Part shown: positions 1-10,136 of the stretch, one piece after another
Numbering within the stretch: position 1 is the stretch's first letter
How the letters are laid out: every line of letters starts with the position of its first letter
Assembly: GCA_039090855.1 (NCBI GenBank)
Contig: CM077011.1
Location: forward strand, 41,621,501-41,685,500
Origin: Macrothele yani
Lineage: Eukaryota > Arthropoda > Arachnida > Araneae > Macrothelidae
DNA: 64,000 nt
Direction of reading: 5' to 3'
Made by a program: the position numbers and the translations under genes
Notes under the pieces: model-generated
The model's input: the letters and a program-made list of their open reading frames with translations, nothing else
Database searches by the model: none
What the model was told of the DNA's origin: nothing

Positions 1-72
1 CAATTACCCCTACCTCATGCCTATGTACCTGTACAGCATTCAAGTATGCTTTTGATATGGGCCATGTAATAC

Positions 73-103
<31 letters not shown>

Positions 104-236
104 TATGTTTCTTCTATTACATTTATTCATTTATTTATTATGGACATTTATTTCCCTTACTAATGGAAATACATTAGTAGGACTAAACTACTTGCAAAAG
201 TATAAGGTGCCCTATAAAGTTTTGGAAACATGCACA
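1..236. other. Non-coding flank with poly(A) run
   Basis: No gene is visible. A run of about 29 A lies at 73-101. The only open frame crossing it is created by the lysine codons of that run, so I do not treat it as coding. Confidence 0.6.
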
Positions 237-399
237 TACAATGAGATGTCAGTTTATTAGGTACACTTACCTAATAGCATATAGTGCTACCCTAGGCCTG
301 CACAACAGCCCAAATTCATCGGGGCATGGAACACACCAGATGCTAGAAACATCATGCAGGAATGTTGTACCATGCACAAATGGTTGAGTCATACAGTTG

Positions 400-840
400 C
401 TACATATCAGACAGTGACACGGTCTTTCAACGAACTGCCTGTTTTACTTCATCCCTGAGATGGTCAATGGGATTTTAATCTGGGGACTATACAGACCACT
501 GAAGCAAAGAAAATTCATTGCCATATTTCTGGAATCATCAGGCTAATAATACTAGCCTTGCAAGCTGGTGAGTTATCCTGCTAGAAGCATCCATTGGCTT
601 GAGGATAAACCATAGCTATGAAGGGATGAATTTCATTGGCAATTATGTTTGGATGTCCTTTGATGGGTATTTGGGGGCAAATGCATGCCAGTAAAACATT
701 TCCCCACACCAGCACAACACTGCCAACAGCCTGTACTTCTGACAACTGCCAGGATGCTTGCATCAAATTTGGATCATGTCATCTGCATTACGCAGGAGGA
801 ACTTTGATTACTGCACCTAGAAGAGCTTCCCCTATGTTTT
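400..840 (-). pseudogene. Tc1 transposase, C-terminal fragment
   Basis: The minus strand reads a GSVVLVWG block, then PIKGH, HPFIA and VYPQANG, then QDNSP after a stop, and later PD-stop-NPIDHLRDEVKQAV. These correspond to the second and third catalytic blocks of Tc1 DDE transposases (VMVWG, QDNAP, SPDLNPIEHLW). In-frame stops break the frame and the catalytic Glu of NPIEHL reads Asp, so the product is dead. It belongs to the element at 239-2706. Confidence 0.75.
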
Positions 841-973
841 TTCAAGTCTATTGTTGATGTGCCTGTAGCCACTGGAGGCATGTTTTTGTGTTCTGTGCTG
901 ACAAAATCAGCATTTAACAAGGGACTGTACAACATCAGCACTTACAACAGCCCATTCATGACATGGTCTAATA

Positions 974-2191
974 CAGAGGGTCCCAATCTGTGTGTCGCGA
1001 CGCCCTAGGGCATAGCCGGTCTTGGTGAGGGGATGGGGGTCCCGACTATAAAGAACAACTAAAACTTATAACTTATAGTGAAAAGCAACATGCAAATTTT
1101 CAAGACGTGTACATATTTTAAAGAATGAATTATAAGAAAGAATGTCAAAGAAAACACATTTTTCTAAGACAAGACATAATAGTGCTGAATGCTGCATTAA
1201 TAATGACTTCATTCTCAAGTTGGCATATTTGTGCAACATTTTGAGAGGCTGAATTCTCTGAATGTAAGCCTCCAGGGTAGAGAATCACACATAATACAGC
1301 TGTTCGACAAGATTCTGGCTTTAAAAAAAAGCTACTTCTGTGGAAGAACAATACAAAATCAGGTGATTTTGAATGTTTTCCTATGTTACACAATACAAGA
1401 AAATGATATGCTATTAAGTGCAAAATTGAAATCTGTGATTTTGGAGCATCTATCTCAACTAAACGTTCAATTTGACAAATATTTTCCTCCACAAACAGAT
1501 GAACACAAATGGGTTACAGACATGTTTACAGCAGATCCACCATCAGCCTTCACTACTGCTGAGCAGGAACAGTTAACAGATATTTCTTCAGACTCCACAC
1601 TGAAAATGACATTCTTTTCCGGAATTCTGCCACAGTTTTGGAACAGAATGGCAAAGGAGTATCCAGAATTGAGTAAGAAAGCTGTGAGAGTAATTCTTCC
1701 TTTTGCCACATCTTATCTTTGCAAGGCAGGATTTTCAGCTCTGGCAGTAATAAAATCCATATATAGAAGCAAAGTTAACGTTTAGAAGGAGATTTGTGTG
1801 CTGTATCGAACATTGTCCCCAGATTTTGATGTTTTATGTAACGAGAAACAAACTCCCCCGTCCCATTAAGATGCAAATACCTCTGTTAGGTAGTTTCTAA
1901 AATTACTATAAAAATATGAAAGCCAAATGAAGAGTGTTACCACTGTGAAAATATGCTTATCTCAACATTTCTTCTTATTCAGTTCTGTAATTTCATTCTA
2001 ATTTTTTATTTTTACATTAAAAAGGATACAAGCTAGTAATGCAAATGACTATTTTTTTTTTAAATACTGCAGATTCGAATCTGTTTTTTTTTTTTTTTTT
2101 TAATTTTGCGTGCAGGGGCGTCTCGCACAGAAAATGTGACGTGTGTAGGGCGGCGCGGTCTCAAAAAGCTAAAAAAGCTTGGGAACCCCTG
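974..2191 (+). mobile_element. hAT element, ZBED5-like type, inside the Tc1
   Basis: The left end reads CAGAGGGTCCCAA and the reverse complement of the right end reads CAGGGGTTCCCAA. They are flanked by GTCTAATA (966-973) and GTCTACTA (2192-2199), an 8-bp target duplication with one mismatch, as expected for hAT. The insertion lies within the Tc1 relic and is therefore younger than it. The 1.2-kb size and the presence of only the C-terminal half of the transposase show it is truncated internally. Confidence 0.85.
1185..1869 (+). pseudogene. hAT transposase, C-terminal half (ZBED5/FAM200-like)
   Basis: A 184-codon frame (1231-1785) holds LNSLNVSLQGRE, LFDKILALKKS, FDKYFPP, YPELSKKAVRVILPFATSY and GFSALAVIKSIYRSKVNV. 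This is the C-terminal dimerisation block of the ZBED5/SCAND3-type hAT transposases. An in-frame stop follows RSKVNV, yet homology continues (LYRTLSPDFDVLC) to a second stop at about 1869. Homology also starts upstream in another frame (NDFILKLAYLCNIL near 1207). It has at least one frameshift, one nonsense change, and no N-terminal zinc finger or first catalytic Asp. Confidence 0.8.
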
Positions 2192-2299
2192 GTCTACTAC
2201 ATAGTGCATTCGAAGGTGACCTTTGGCACACCAAAGTTGAATTCTACAGCGATTCATCGGATTGTGGCCTATCTGCTCACCTGCTTTACTCTTGCCAGT

Positions 2300-2512
2300 C
2301 TCCTTTGATCCTTTTGATCAACCGGCTGTTTTTGTCCAAATATTAATGATTGCTGGAAGTGTGTTGTACCACTCACAATAAACCTCTGCCAGATTTTGTA
2401 TGAAAATCCCAGGGGGTGGCCAATTAAAAGATGCTCGAACTAGCTCACGCCTGGCACCAACTATCATGCCACATTCAAAGTCGCTCAGATCAATTGCTCT
2501 GCCCATTCTGAC
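2300..2512 (-). pseudogene. Tc1 transposase, N-terminal fragment
   Basis: On the minus strand MGRAIDLSDFECGMIVGARR matches the start of Tc1 transposases that begin DLSDFERGMIVGARR, the first helix-turn-helix. After about 25 residues the resemblance is lost. It belongs to the split Tc1 at 239-2706, and its Met at 2506 lies about 200 bp inside the right inverted repeat, a normal distance for Tc1. Confidence 0.75.
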
Positions 2513-2708
2513 CGCAGTTGAACGCTAACTAATTCGTCACTCAAATCACTCATTTTGCTCATTCCAAACGTCAATCAAATACTAAATGATGGTCGACAGT
2601 CGAGTCTGCTGATTTATATCTCACACTGCACTTGCATTACATCTTCGGTGTTGGAGTGAGCCATTTGTGCGATGGCAGGTGTATCTAATAAACTGGCATC
2701 TCAGTGTA

Positions 2709-3138
2709 TATTCATTAATTTATTTCATACCTTCAAATCAAAAAATGAAGGTTCAGCTGAAGCATCACATTAACACAAATACATGGTGGGAAATATATAC
2801 CTTAATAAAAAAAAATATTAATTCAAATTAAGCATGTATTACCTGAAGTCAATGAAATTTACTACATATTATCACAATTGGTTGATTTCGCATAATCAAT
2901 CCATTTTGTTCCATATTTTCTCCAAGGTCTACAGACTATTAATTTTGAATGACACATATGAATGAATGAACTATTTTTATACATTTTCATCAATTTTGTC
3001 TTTTCGTTTATGGACTGTTCAGATCTAAAACAGTATCCCAATTTCACAGAAAAAGTGAAAACCAAGAACTTCTAGCAATACAAATTTTTGAAGAAATGGT
3101 ACATGCTGGTACACCGGAATTAAAAATGTGTGCAATAT
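2709..3138. other. AT-rich non-coding DNA
   Basis: No transposon ends or RNA genes are visible. A minus-strand stretch near 2849-2940 can be read as a terminal exon of the host gene, but two acceptors in different frames are equally good and both reach a stop, so I do not call it. Confidence 0.4.
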
Positions 3139-3935
3139 TGCACCGAAGAGCCAAAACATTATGACCAGCCTGTCTTTATGAAAATCGAAGCAACTGCCGG
3201 AAAATGACGACACAAGAGAAGGTCACGAAATGATATAAATAACACCTGATACTAGGCTCTGTTAATCAGTGTTATTCTTGTTCTTCAGCTGACTTGAGCA
3301 AGTTTGACAAAGGCCAAATTCTAATGGCTAGACGACTGGATCAGCGCACAGTACATACAACCCTGCTGAAAATGGGGCTGCCAGTCACAGGCCACTCCAA
3401 GTGCCCATGATAACTTTGATTCATCTTCAAAAGCACCTCCAGTGTAGGGGTTACACTGCATTCTTTGCAATTTGCAAAAAAAAAAAAATCGTTTTGGCAA
3501 TGGAAAAACATTTTTTGGCAATTGCCTTTCTGAACTGTTATAACACTACAGCGTGCAAAAAAAAATTGAATTTGGCAAATAAGCTGGCAAAAACTTTTAA
3601 AAGAACAGAGCAACCGCTGCAATGGACATGTGAGCATCAAAACTGGACCTTTATGATTTGGAAGAAGATCACTTGATCCACTGAATCTCGTTTCCTGTTG
3701 CACCATGTGGACAGCCAGGTAAGTGTGCGTCATTTATCTGGGAAAGTGCTAGCACAAGGATGCAACACGGAACAAAAACAAGCCAGTGGAGGAAGTGTAA
3801 TGCTTTGAGCATATGTTCTGCTTGGAAACACTGAGTCAAGCCATTCATGTGCAGGAAACTATGACATCTACTACCTACCCAAACATCATTGCAGACCACG
3901 TATATCCTTTAATGGCACACTACAAGAGTTAGCAG
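3139..3935 (+). mobile_element. Second Tc1-like relic
   Basis: The left side begins with GCACCGAAGAGCC then AAAACATTATGACC, typical Tc1 terminal text. Plus-strand fragments read DLSKFDKGQILMARRLDQR near 3294 (helix-turn-helix), EHQNWTF near 3637 (the HQNWT block), then CNTEQKQASGGSVML (around the VMVWG block) and YLPKHHCRPR with several stops and frameshifts. The right inverted repeat was not found, so the end is approximate. It is a dead, internally deleted copy from another Tc1 subfamily than the one at 239-2706. Confidence 0.65.
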
Positions 3936-4293
3936 ATATGACATCTTTAACATTCTAACATATGCTAGATGTTAATATATACGACCATATATCAAACATC
4001 ACAATATTTGTCAATTTTCACTTATGCCTGCATTACTTATTTGTTTTATTTAAATATTAACAATCCTGAAACTGCCTTGCCATACTACAAATCTGTTTAA
4101 GCCACTTATGTAAAACCATGTCTAATTCAAAGAACTGCTTTAAATACCACAAAATAATTTTGTTAGATTTTATTTTCAGGCAAAAAATTTTAAACTTGTT
4201 CTTTCTTGGATTCTAGGAAGGAAAGAATTTGGTCACATGGAGTGGGTTTTCATAATCAACCAGCATATTATTTAATGATTACAGTGCACTCAC
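3936..4293. other. Intronic or downstream AT-rich DNA
   Basis: Nothing recognisable. It lies just downstream, in gene orientation, of the 36-nt exon at 4294-4329, so it should be the start of the next intron. Confidence 0.4.
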
Positions 4294-4329
4294 CAAAAGT
4301 TGCTTTTGAATGGCACAGGAAGTCTAAAG
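4294..4329 (-). CDS. Host gene: candidate 36-nt exon
   Basis: On the minus strand the segment is preceded by ATTCATACAG and followed by GTGAGT, a full consensus donor. Taking the one leftover base of the exon at 4486-4579, it reads ALDFLCHSKATF and ends with one spare base, so the phases match. The length is microexon-like, which makes it less certain than its neighbour, and the next exon downstream was not identified with confidence. Function unknown. Confidence 0.45.
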
Positions 4330-4485
4330 CTGTATGAATCAGTAAGCCAGTTAATAACAGTGTACCAGGAGTAAGTTAAAGAGTATGGAATGAGAAGAAA
4401 TGAGTCAATGCTCAAAATATTTTAACATATGATATGCCCAGTGTTTGAAACATTTTATCATGTGAAATGGTAACAATATACTGAC

Positions 4486-4579
4486 CTTTTAGAGAACTTC
4501 CATCTGTGTTTTTCATTAAGATTCCACCAGCAGGAAGAAAGTCCCCTAATGCTGCAATAGCTGCACTAGGTGCTAAAAC
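4486..4579 (-). CDS. Host gene: 94-nt exon
   Basis: The acceptor TATGAATAG precedes the exon and the donor AAAAG/GTCAGT follows it on the minus strand. It enters in phase 0 and leaves in phase 1. The peptide starts VLAPSAAIAALGDFLPAGG and continues ILMKNTDGSSLK; it is compositionally protein-like and stands out from its AT-rich surroundings. I do not recognise the family. The phase agrees with the upstream exon at 16304-16510 and with the candidate exon downstream, so all probably belong to one gene with an intron of nearly 12 kb here. Confidence 0.6.
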
Positions 4580-5589
4580 CTATTCATAAAAAAGGGGGAG
4601 GGGATTTCAAACTTGTAAGATACATAGAACATAAGAAAAGCATGTTTTCAAAATTAACTTCAGAAATACATTACTGGACATTTTTTAAACAAAAAAATAG
4701 AAATTGAGGCTCCAAATTTTCATTCTTACATATTTTAAGAAACAAAAAAAGTCAGATTATTCCTAGAATTTTTCTTACCCAGACAAGAAGAAAAAAAAAG
4801 TTTTTTGGAACTGATAACTTGACTTCTTAGAAGAATATTACACAGAACACATAATGCATGAAAAACCTTACACAAAAAATGAGTCCAAAAAAATCTTAAA
4901 AAACCTTATATGTTTTCACTACTAGGTTTTATTTCTTGCAAAAAATTTACTGACAATTCTGATTCTGTTCTGTTACAGTTAGTTTTCAATCAATACATTA
5001 TATTTTTAAATATTATTTTATTGGGTGCTGCATTAGACAACAAATATGCTCCTAAAATAGGTGCTAAATGCCAGTTTCATATTATTACAGTTTAAATCTT
5101 ACAGTATAGTGGATGACATATATGTAAGTTTGACAAACCAGTATTTATGTTGTCTGGTTTCCTACATAGAATGTCTAAAACATTCCTACTTATTATGAGC
5201 TGTCAAAAAATAAAATTTACAACAGAAGTTTCCGCGACAAAAACTGGCATAGTTGACACTTCACTGAGAAGTATTTCAAGATGTCACGAACAAAGATTGG
5301 GGCTTATTCCTTAATATGATATATGATTCACCTGGTCTGTGAGAAATCAGAATGGATACATGATCCAAGACCATAGTCTGTTATGTGGAAAATGAGGTAA
5401 ACAATTTTGTGAGTTATTAGAAAGGCACATATGATTATGGTACAGAATCAGATTATGCCACAAAGGGAGAAGTAAACACTGCAAAGGTTTCAAGACACAA
5501 GAGGCCGGTAAAGCTATAAATCCTCTTCAAAATGGTGAGTCTCCGGGAGAAGAGATTTTCAAATTGAACAGTTAAAAGAAGAAATATAC
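4580..5589. other. Intron DNA, no recognised feature
   Basis: AT-rich sequence with short A and T runs. No terminal repeats, transposase motifs or RNA genes were seen. Confidence 0.4.
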
Positions 5590-6060
5590 AAGAGAAGGAA
5601 ACATTATCTCTATGACTTCTAGCAGAAGAATTTTTCATAATGGAAAAGTTGAAAATAGGCAAAAAATATTTGGCATGGAAAAAGCTATGCCAAGAAAAAG
5701 AACTTCTCAAATGCATCTCGTGGAAGCAGAAATAGTGAGAAAAAAGTTTCGACCTTTACCCCCTAGCGGTAAATCTGTGCATTACTTAAAGAAGATAATA
5801 CTCCACATCTCTAGCATAGCAAATGGAATACAGTCAAGAAGAAATTTCTCGATAGTGTTTTTAGAAGTGGGGATACAGCAGCAAACTGAAGTACACAAAC
5901 ACCATATACGGGCAGAACTGTGAACTACAAAATTTCTCATATACTAGCCTAAAATGTTCTACAAGATAAATGGCATCCGGCGTTGAAAGAATTTTTTAAA
6001 TCGCACATGTAGAAGCAGAGACATTGAGAAAAACATATTAACATACTCACTAACTTTGGA
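5590..6060 (+). repeat. Short, diverged copy of the ~150-bp motif repeat
   Basis: It shares the phrases of the arrays at 13.8 and 32.1 kb: AGCAGAAGAATTTTTCATAA (5621), TACCCCCTAGCGGTAAATCT (5757) and GTAGAAGCAGAGACATTGAG near 6010. Only about three units remain and only the middle one keeps the CCCCCTAGCGG core. The frame at 5612-5923 comes from these repeats and is not a gene. Confidence 0.6.
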
Positions 6061-6339
6061 AAATGTCCAATTAAAACTTTTGCGCGAGCACCATTTACCA
6101 CAAAACAAAACATAATTATATTAATAAATATGCAGTAAAAATACCTGCATATGCCACAATAACTAAACTAGTATTATCTGTGTTTAAAATAATAACTCAA
6201 AAACCATATAATAAAATCTTAATTTTGTTCAATGTTAACCTCGTAAACCTGTGATGTTTCGATACCAAACTAAACATTTCCTGTAAAAAGGAAATATTCA
6301 CTTTAAGAGTACCTACACATTGCATTCAAAACTGTATGT

Positions 6340-6680
6340 TACATACCTTCTAATCTTCATCTTGTATATTAGGATTACATAATATGGTAATCACTTTCGT
6401 GACTTCCATCACATACTGCAGAAAATGGCCCTTCTTGTAAAAGTTTCACAACTGCAGAAGTTCGATCTAAAGCCATTTCATGGACAATCACCGTCGTTTT
6501 GGTCTTCCCAAAGCCATAACATTTGGCAGTTTCATCTTTTGGAAACATCTGCCAAAAAGTGGACCAGCATGGCTGGCAGCACTGAGTGGCACATTGTGTT
6601 CAATCAAAAAAGACGTAAACAACAATTCCGCACGAGTTACATCTCCTTGACTAAAACATCCGATGTTTTAAAAATGTAGT
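6340..6680 (-). pseudogene. hAT transposase fragment (MFPxxxxAKxY type)
   Basis: The minus strand reads RAELLFTSFLIEHNVPLSAA then SHAGPLFG; after one frameshift, MFPKDETAKCYGFGKTKTTV, then LLQEGPFSAVCDGSHES before a stop. The order ELLFTSFLxEHNxPL, HAGPLF, MFPDSxIAxxYxxGRTKT and PFSxxTDGSND is the N-terminal part of the DDE core in the hAT lineage also present at 50500-51010 and 63559-63918. The Asp of CDGS is the likely first catalytic residue. No terminal repeats were found around it; it is an isolated dead fragment. Confidence 0.75.
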
Positions 6681-7069
6681 CAGTTTGGAGTTACTATCAG
6701 TACACTTTATATTACCTTTGTGTTTGGGACCATTTACACGACGAAAAATATCATTTCTGCCTCATTTTGGCAAATGTTACAAAATGCAAATTTTACACCT
6801 TTATTAGATTTCCTGATACATTGGAACTTTGCTGTGTATGCTTCCTTAAACGTTTGAAAATAATATTTCAGACGGTATAATCTTAGTACCGTAATTTCCG
6901 TCGTATAATCTAAGGATTATCTGCTAAAAAAGTTTTAAATATATAGGTTCTGCAGATTATACACCGTGACGATTATGGGCAAAACACGTAACAATATTAA
7001 CAAAGAAAGGTAACTTGATCACGCTAGTTACGTTAACTAAAACTTTTACAAAAAGTTCGTAAGTTGGAA

Positions 7070-7101
7070 GCTTTCGACCTTATCTTAGGTCTTCATCACG
7101 C
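7070..7101 (-). ncRNA. Hammerhead-like motif in PLE end (minus arm)
   Basis: Inverted twin of the motif at 8748-8779: TGATGA, a hairpin GACCT/AGGTC with loop AAGATA, then GAAA. See that entry. Confidence 0.35.
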
Positions 7102-7792
7102 CAATGGAGGACTAAAATTGTTGCCAGATTCTACATTTGAATTTTTCCTATTTTTGTTGCCAAAACTTAGAATTGATCTCCAGATCAACGGAATGTAGAG
7201 AGGAGATTCGGAGTTGCAAGTCATTGAGTTGAAAATAATTTCTATGCTTTCACGGTAACGGAGGGCAAAACGATTGTCAAACGAAGCAATTGCTTTTGCT
7301 TCGTTCCAGTGGGGAACTGCAGATGTGTCTTCCATTGTCAAAATAGACAAGGCAGTGTTGGGATTGCCTTTCGAAACATCTTTTCTGTGTTCTAAAATTC
7401 TATGGCTAATGCTCCTGTATGTGCTTCCAATGTATAAGTTATCCCCAGTAGAAGAAGAGATAGGAATGCAGTAAACTCCTGGGAGGTTCAGGCTTTCAAC
7501 TTTGTCCCTATCCCTTTGTAGAAGTTTCAAGATGTTTGGGGTAGATTTAATGGCAAGATGGTAACCAAAACTTCTAAAAAGGATCTGTAACTTATAAGCA
7601 TAGGAAGGATGGTAAGGAACAGAACCACAGAATTTCAGGTCTTCTTTCTTGTGAGGAAGGAGGCATTCGATTTTCGAATGGTTTTCATATTTCTTTATGA
7701 GGGAGTTAACTGTAACAGCAGGGAAACCATGAGAGAGGGCTATTGTAGAAATTTTGGAGAGTTCTTCTTGAAGAGAGAGTTGGTTGTCTGAG
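7096..7792 (-). pseudogene. PLE GIY-YIG endonuclease, minus arm
   Basis: A 144-codon frame (7096-7530) carries LPGVYCIPISSSTGDNLYIG with RSISHRILEH downstream: the GIY-YIG core plus its Arg and the following EH. It is almost identical to the plus arm but reads NEAKAIASF where the plus arm reads NEAKRIASF. Homology to the linker continues upstream to about 7792 in another frame, so this arm carries only the end of the polyprotein and lacks the reverse transcriptase. Confidence 0.8.
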
Positions 7793-7805
7793 CTACAGAT
7801 ACGAG

Positions 7806-8753
7806 TCTGAGCTACAGATACTGATCAACTCCATTACAGAAAAATTTCCTTCCATTAAGCTCACTATATCTAAGGAAGTAAATCACAAAATTGATTTCCT
7901 GGATGTATCTATCTGCAGAAACGCTGATCTCTCCATTACTCGTTCCGTCTATCGAAAACCTTCTGCAGCCACTAACATCATTCCCTACAAATCTTGCACC
8001 CTGCATCTCTACAAGCTTGCAGCATTGAAGTCCTACATCCACAGAGCTCATATCATTTGCAACAACCAACTCTCTCTTCAAGAAGAACTCTCCAAAATTT
8101 CTACAATAGCCCTCTCTCATGGTTTCCCTGCTGTTACAGTTAACTCCCTCATAAAGAAATATGAAAACCATTCGAAAATCGAATGCCTCCTTCCTCACAA
8201 GAAAGAAGACCTGAAATTCTGTGGTTCTGTTCCTTACCATCCTTCCTATGCTTATAAGTTACAGATCCTTTTTAGAAGTTTTGGTTACCATCTTGCCATT
8301 AAATCTACCCCAAACATCTTGAAACTTCTACAAAGGGATAGGGACAAAGTTGAAAGCCTGAACCTCCCAGGAGTTTACTGCATTCCTATCTCTTCTTCTA
8401 CTGGGGATAACTTATACATTGGAAGCACATACAGGAGCATTAGCCATAGAATTTTAGAACACAGAAAAGATGTTTCGAAAGGCAATCCCAACACTGCCTT
8501 GTCTATTTTGACAATGGAAGACACATCTGCAGTTCCCCACTGGAACGAAGCAAAACGAATTGCTTCGTTTGACAATCGTTTTGCCCTCCGTTACCGTGAA
8601 AGCATAGAAATTATTTTCAACTCAATGACTTGCAACTCCGAATCTCCTCTCTACATTCCGTTGATCTGGAGATCAATTCTAAGTTTTGGCAACAAAAATA
8701 GGAAAAATTCAAATGTAGAATCTGGCAACAATTTTAGTCCTCCATTGGCGTGA
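7806..8753 (+). pseudogene. PLE polyprotein 3' part: RT end, linker and GIY-YIG
   Basis: The frame is open from about 7806 to the stop at 8753 (about 315 codons) but has no proper start, being 5'-truncated. It begins with the end of the reverse transcriptase (NHKIDFLDVSICRN, ITRSVYRKPS), passes a conserved linker (AHIICNNQLSL, LPHKKEDLKFCGSVPYHPSY) and ends with the GIY-YIG nuclease: GVY near 8370, YIG near 8415, then Arg and Glu in HRILEH and a downstream RESIEI. In complete PLEs these act together in target-primed integration. The catalytic RT palm is absent, so this copy is non-autonomous, although the nuclease reading frame is intact. Confidence 0.8.
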
Positions 8754-8779
8754 TGAAGACCTAAGATAAGGTCGAAAGC
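8748..8779 (+). ncRNA. Hammerhead-like motif in PLE end (plus arm)
   Basis: The order GTGATGA, A, GACCT, AAGATA, AGGTC, GAAA resembles the hammerhead core CTGATGA, stem II, GAAA. PLEs of many animals encode hammerhead ribozymes in their terminal repeats (established). Against activity: the first core base is G instead of C, and there is an extra A before stem II. Probably a degraded or variant ribozyme. Confidence 0.4.
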
Positions 8780-9282
8780 TTCCAACTTACGAACTTTTTG
8801 TAAAAGTTTTAGTTAACGTAACTAGCGTGATCAAGTTACCTTTCTTTGATTATACACCGATGCAGATAATACGCTGATTTAAAAAAAAGAAAAGAAAAAA
8901 GTTTTTATGGCCCTTTGATTTAAAAAAAAAAAAATCTGCGAGATAATTGTGAAAAAGAGGCGCATAATTAGAAAAGGAACTCCCTTGAAAAATATTTCCT
9001 CGGGTCAGGAATTTGTACGAAGCGAAGAGGAAGGGTGTCGTAATGAAAGATCGGGAAAGCTGTGGGGAGGGACGGCAGGGGTCATTTTGTATCGTTGAGA
9101 AGAACAGCTCTGACCGTTGTGCCATCTCTGTTTTTGGCAACCAGACAAAGAAGTACACACAGCGCTTGCTGCACGAACCTATGCGTTTCTCCTTTCGGAT
9201 CTCATGCGCGCTGTGCCCTCTGTTTAGTTCGTCCTTTGCCGTTTTGAGTTGACCAACGTCTTTGCTGCTGATGTTTTCCTTC

Positions 9283-9470
9283 ATGCCGACGACTTTGAAA
9301 AGGAAACGTTTCAGTTACACTGCCAAATTTAAACTTAAAGTGGTGGGCACAGTTGAGGATATGATCTGAGTGCCATTGTCTAAAATGTAAACAAATCCAA
9401 CAGTAAATTCTGCAAGAGAATTCACGGAAGTTTAGTCCTGTTTTTTAGTGGCCCACGTATAAACCGATCC
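9283..9470 (+). pseudogene. pogo/Tigger transposase N-terminus remnant
   Basis: ATG at 9283 opens MPTTLKRKRFSYTAKFKLKV followed by VGTVEDMI and a stop at 9367. The block KRKxYTAxFKLKVVxxAEE is the start of the CENP-B-type DNA-binding domain in pogo/Tigger transposases. Stops follow in all frames and no DDE core is seen. It belongs to the element at 6887-9923. Confidence 0.55.
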
Positions 9471-10136
9471 CCCAACTCTGAAAACAGGATTTCCTCCTAA
9501 AACTTTGGACTTATATGCAAGTACATACGGTATTTCTATGACTTGTTCTGTATCAGCCTTTTGTCATCGGCAAGGTGTAATGCAATACTCTGGAGCTGCA
9601 TCCCCGTGATCTATGGACCCCACGCCACTGAGCTTTATCTGTCCGGAGATAAAAAATATGAAAAAGTAACCTTTAAAAATGAATTTCTTCATTTAATAAA
9701 ATCATTTTTTTCTTACTTCTTTGGACTCCTGGATCATTGTGTGACCGACTTCTCTGTCGAAAATTCCACTTCCTGTTCAACATTTATGATGTGCGGATTA
9801 TACGGTGATCTTTTTTTCTGAATGTCAGTCTGCAGATTACACGAAGGAGAGAAAAAATTTTACGTGAATTTTGCGGTCTGCGGATTACACGCTGGTGCAG
9901 ATAATATGACAAAAATTACGGTAAGCTAAACTAACAACTCGCTTTCCCCGGTAATTCAACTCTACAACAAAGAAACAACACCACACACTAAAAATAACAC
10001 ATACAAGAAAGTATTCTTTTGGTGCTACAACAACATTGCTCAACACTGTGCACACAGATTTTACCCTTCTCTTTCATTGGCTGTAATTTCCCTCCCAAGA
10101 GGAGACCAATCAACTGCAACGATGAACTAGCGTCTA

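Larger units (their letters stand above)
239..2706 (-). mobile_element. Tc1-like transposon relic, split by a hAT
   Basis: The two ends are inverted repeats of about 29 bp with few mismatches; both contain TGAGATG, then CAGTTTATTAG, then TACAC. TA dinucleotides flank them at 237-238 and 2707-2708, as expected for Tc1/mariner target sites. The transposase reads on the minus strand and is broken into an N-terminal piece near 2318-2506 and a C-terminal piece near 400-840. Without the hAT at 974-2191 (and one copy of its duplication) the element would be about 1.24 kb, short of a full Tc1, so it also lost internal sequence. Confidence 0.85.
6967..8847. mobile_element. Penelope-like element, head-to-head inverted pair
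   Basis: The insert is flanked by a perfect 12-bp duplication GATTATACACCG (6955-6966 and 8848-8859). About 800 bp at the left is the reverse complement of the right part, so the two arms form a large palindrome whose centre is near 7795; the plus arm (about 7804-8847) is longer. Both arms end in the same segment containing TGATCACGCTAGTTACG and GTCGAAAGCTTCCAACTTAC. Inverted, 5'-truncated pairs with terminal pLTR-like repeats are a known PLE arrangement. A second copy sits at 51171-52119. Confidence 0.85.
6887..9923 (+). mobile_element. pogo/Tigger-like DNA transposon relic, split by a PLE
   Basis: The left end TACCGTAATTTCCGTCGTAT and the inverted right end (TACCGTAATTTTTGTCATAT in reverse complement) match well and start with TA, the pogo target. 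Inside, the pairs CAGATTATACACCG and CTGCGGATTACACG recur. A pogo-type N-terminus lies at 9283. The PLE at 6967-8847 with its 12-bp duplication interrupts it, leaving about 1.1 kb of original element, clearly internally deleted. Confidence 0.65.

Noticed and set aside
2849..2940. Terminal exon of the host gene on the minus strand
   Set aside because: Two acceptors (TAG at 2929-2931 and one 7 bp upstream) give different frames, both ending in stops; no independent support for either.
9013..9252. Cys/Arg-rich secreted-like protein
   Set aside because: Overlapping frames on both strands inside the Tigger relic, no family motif and no signal peptide.
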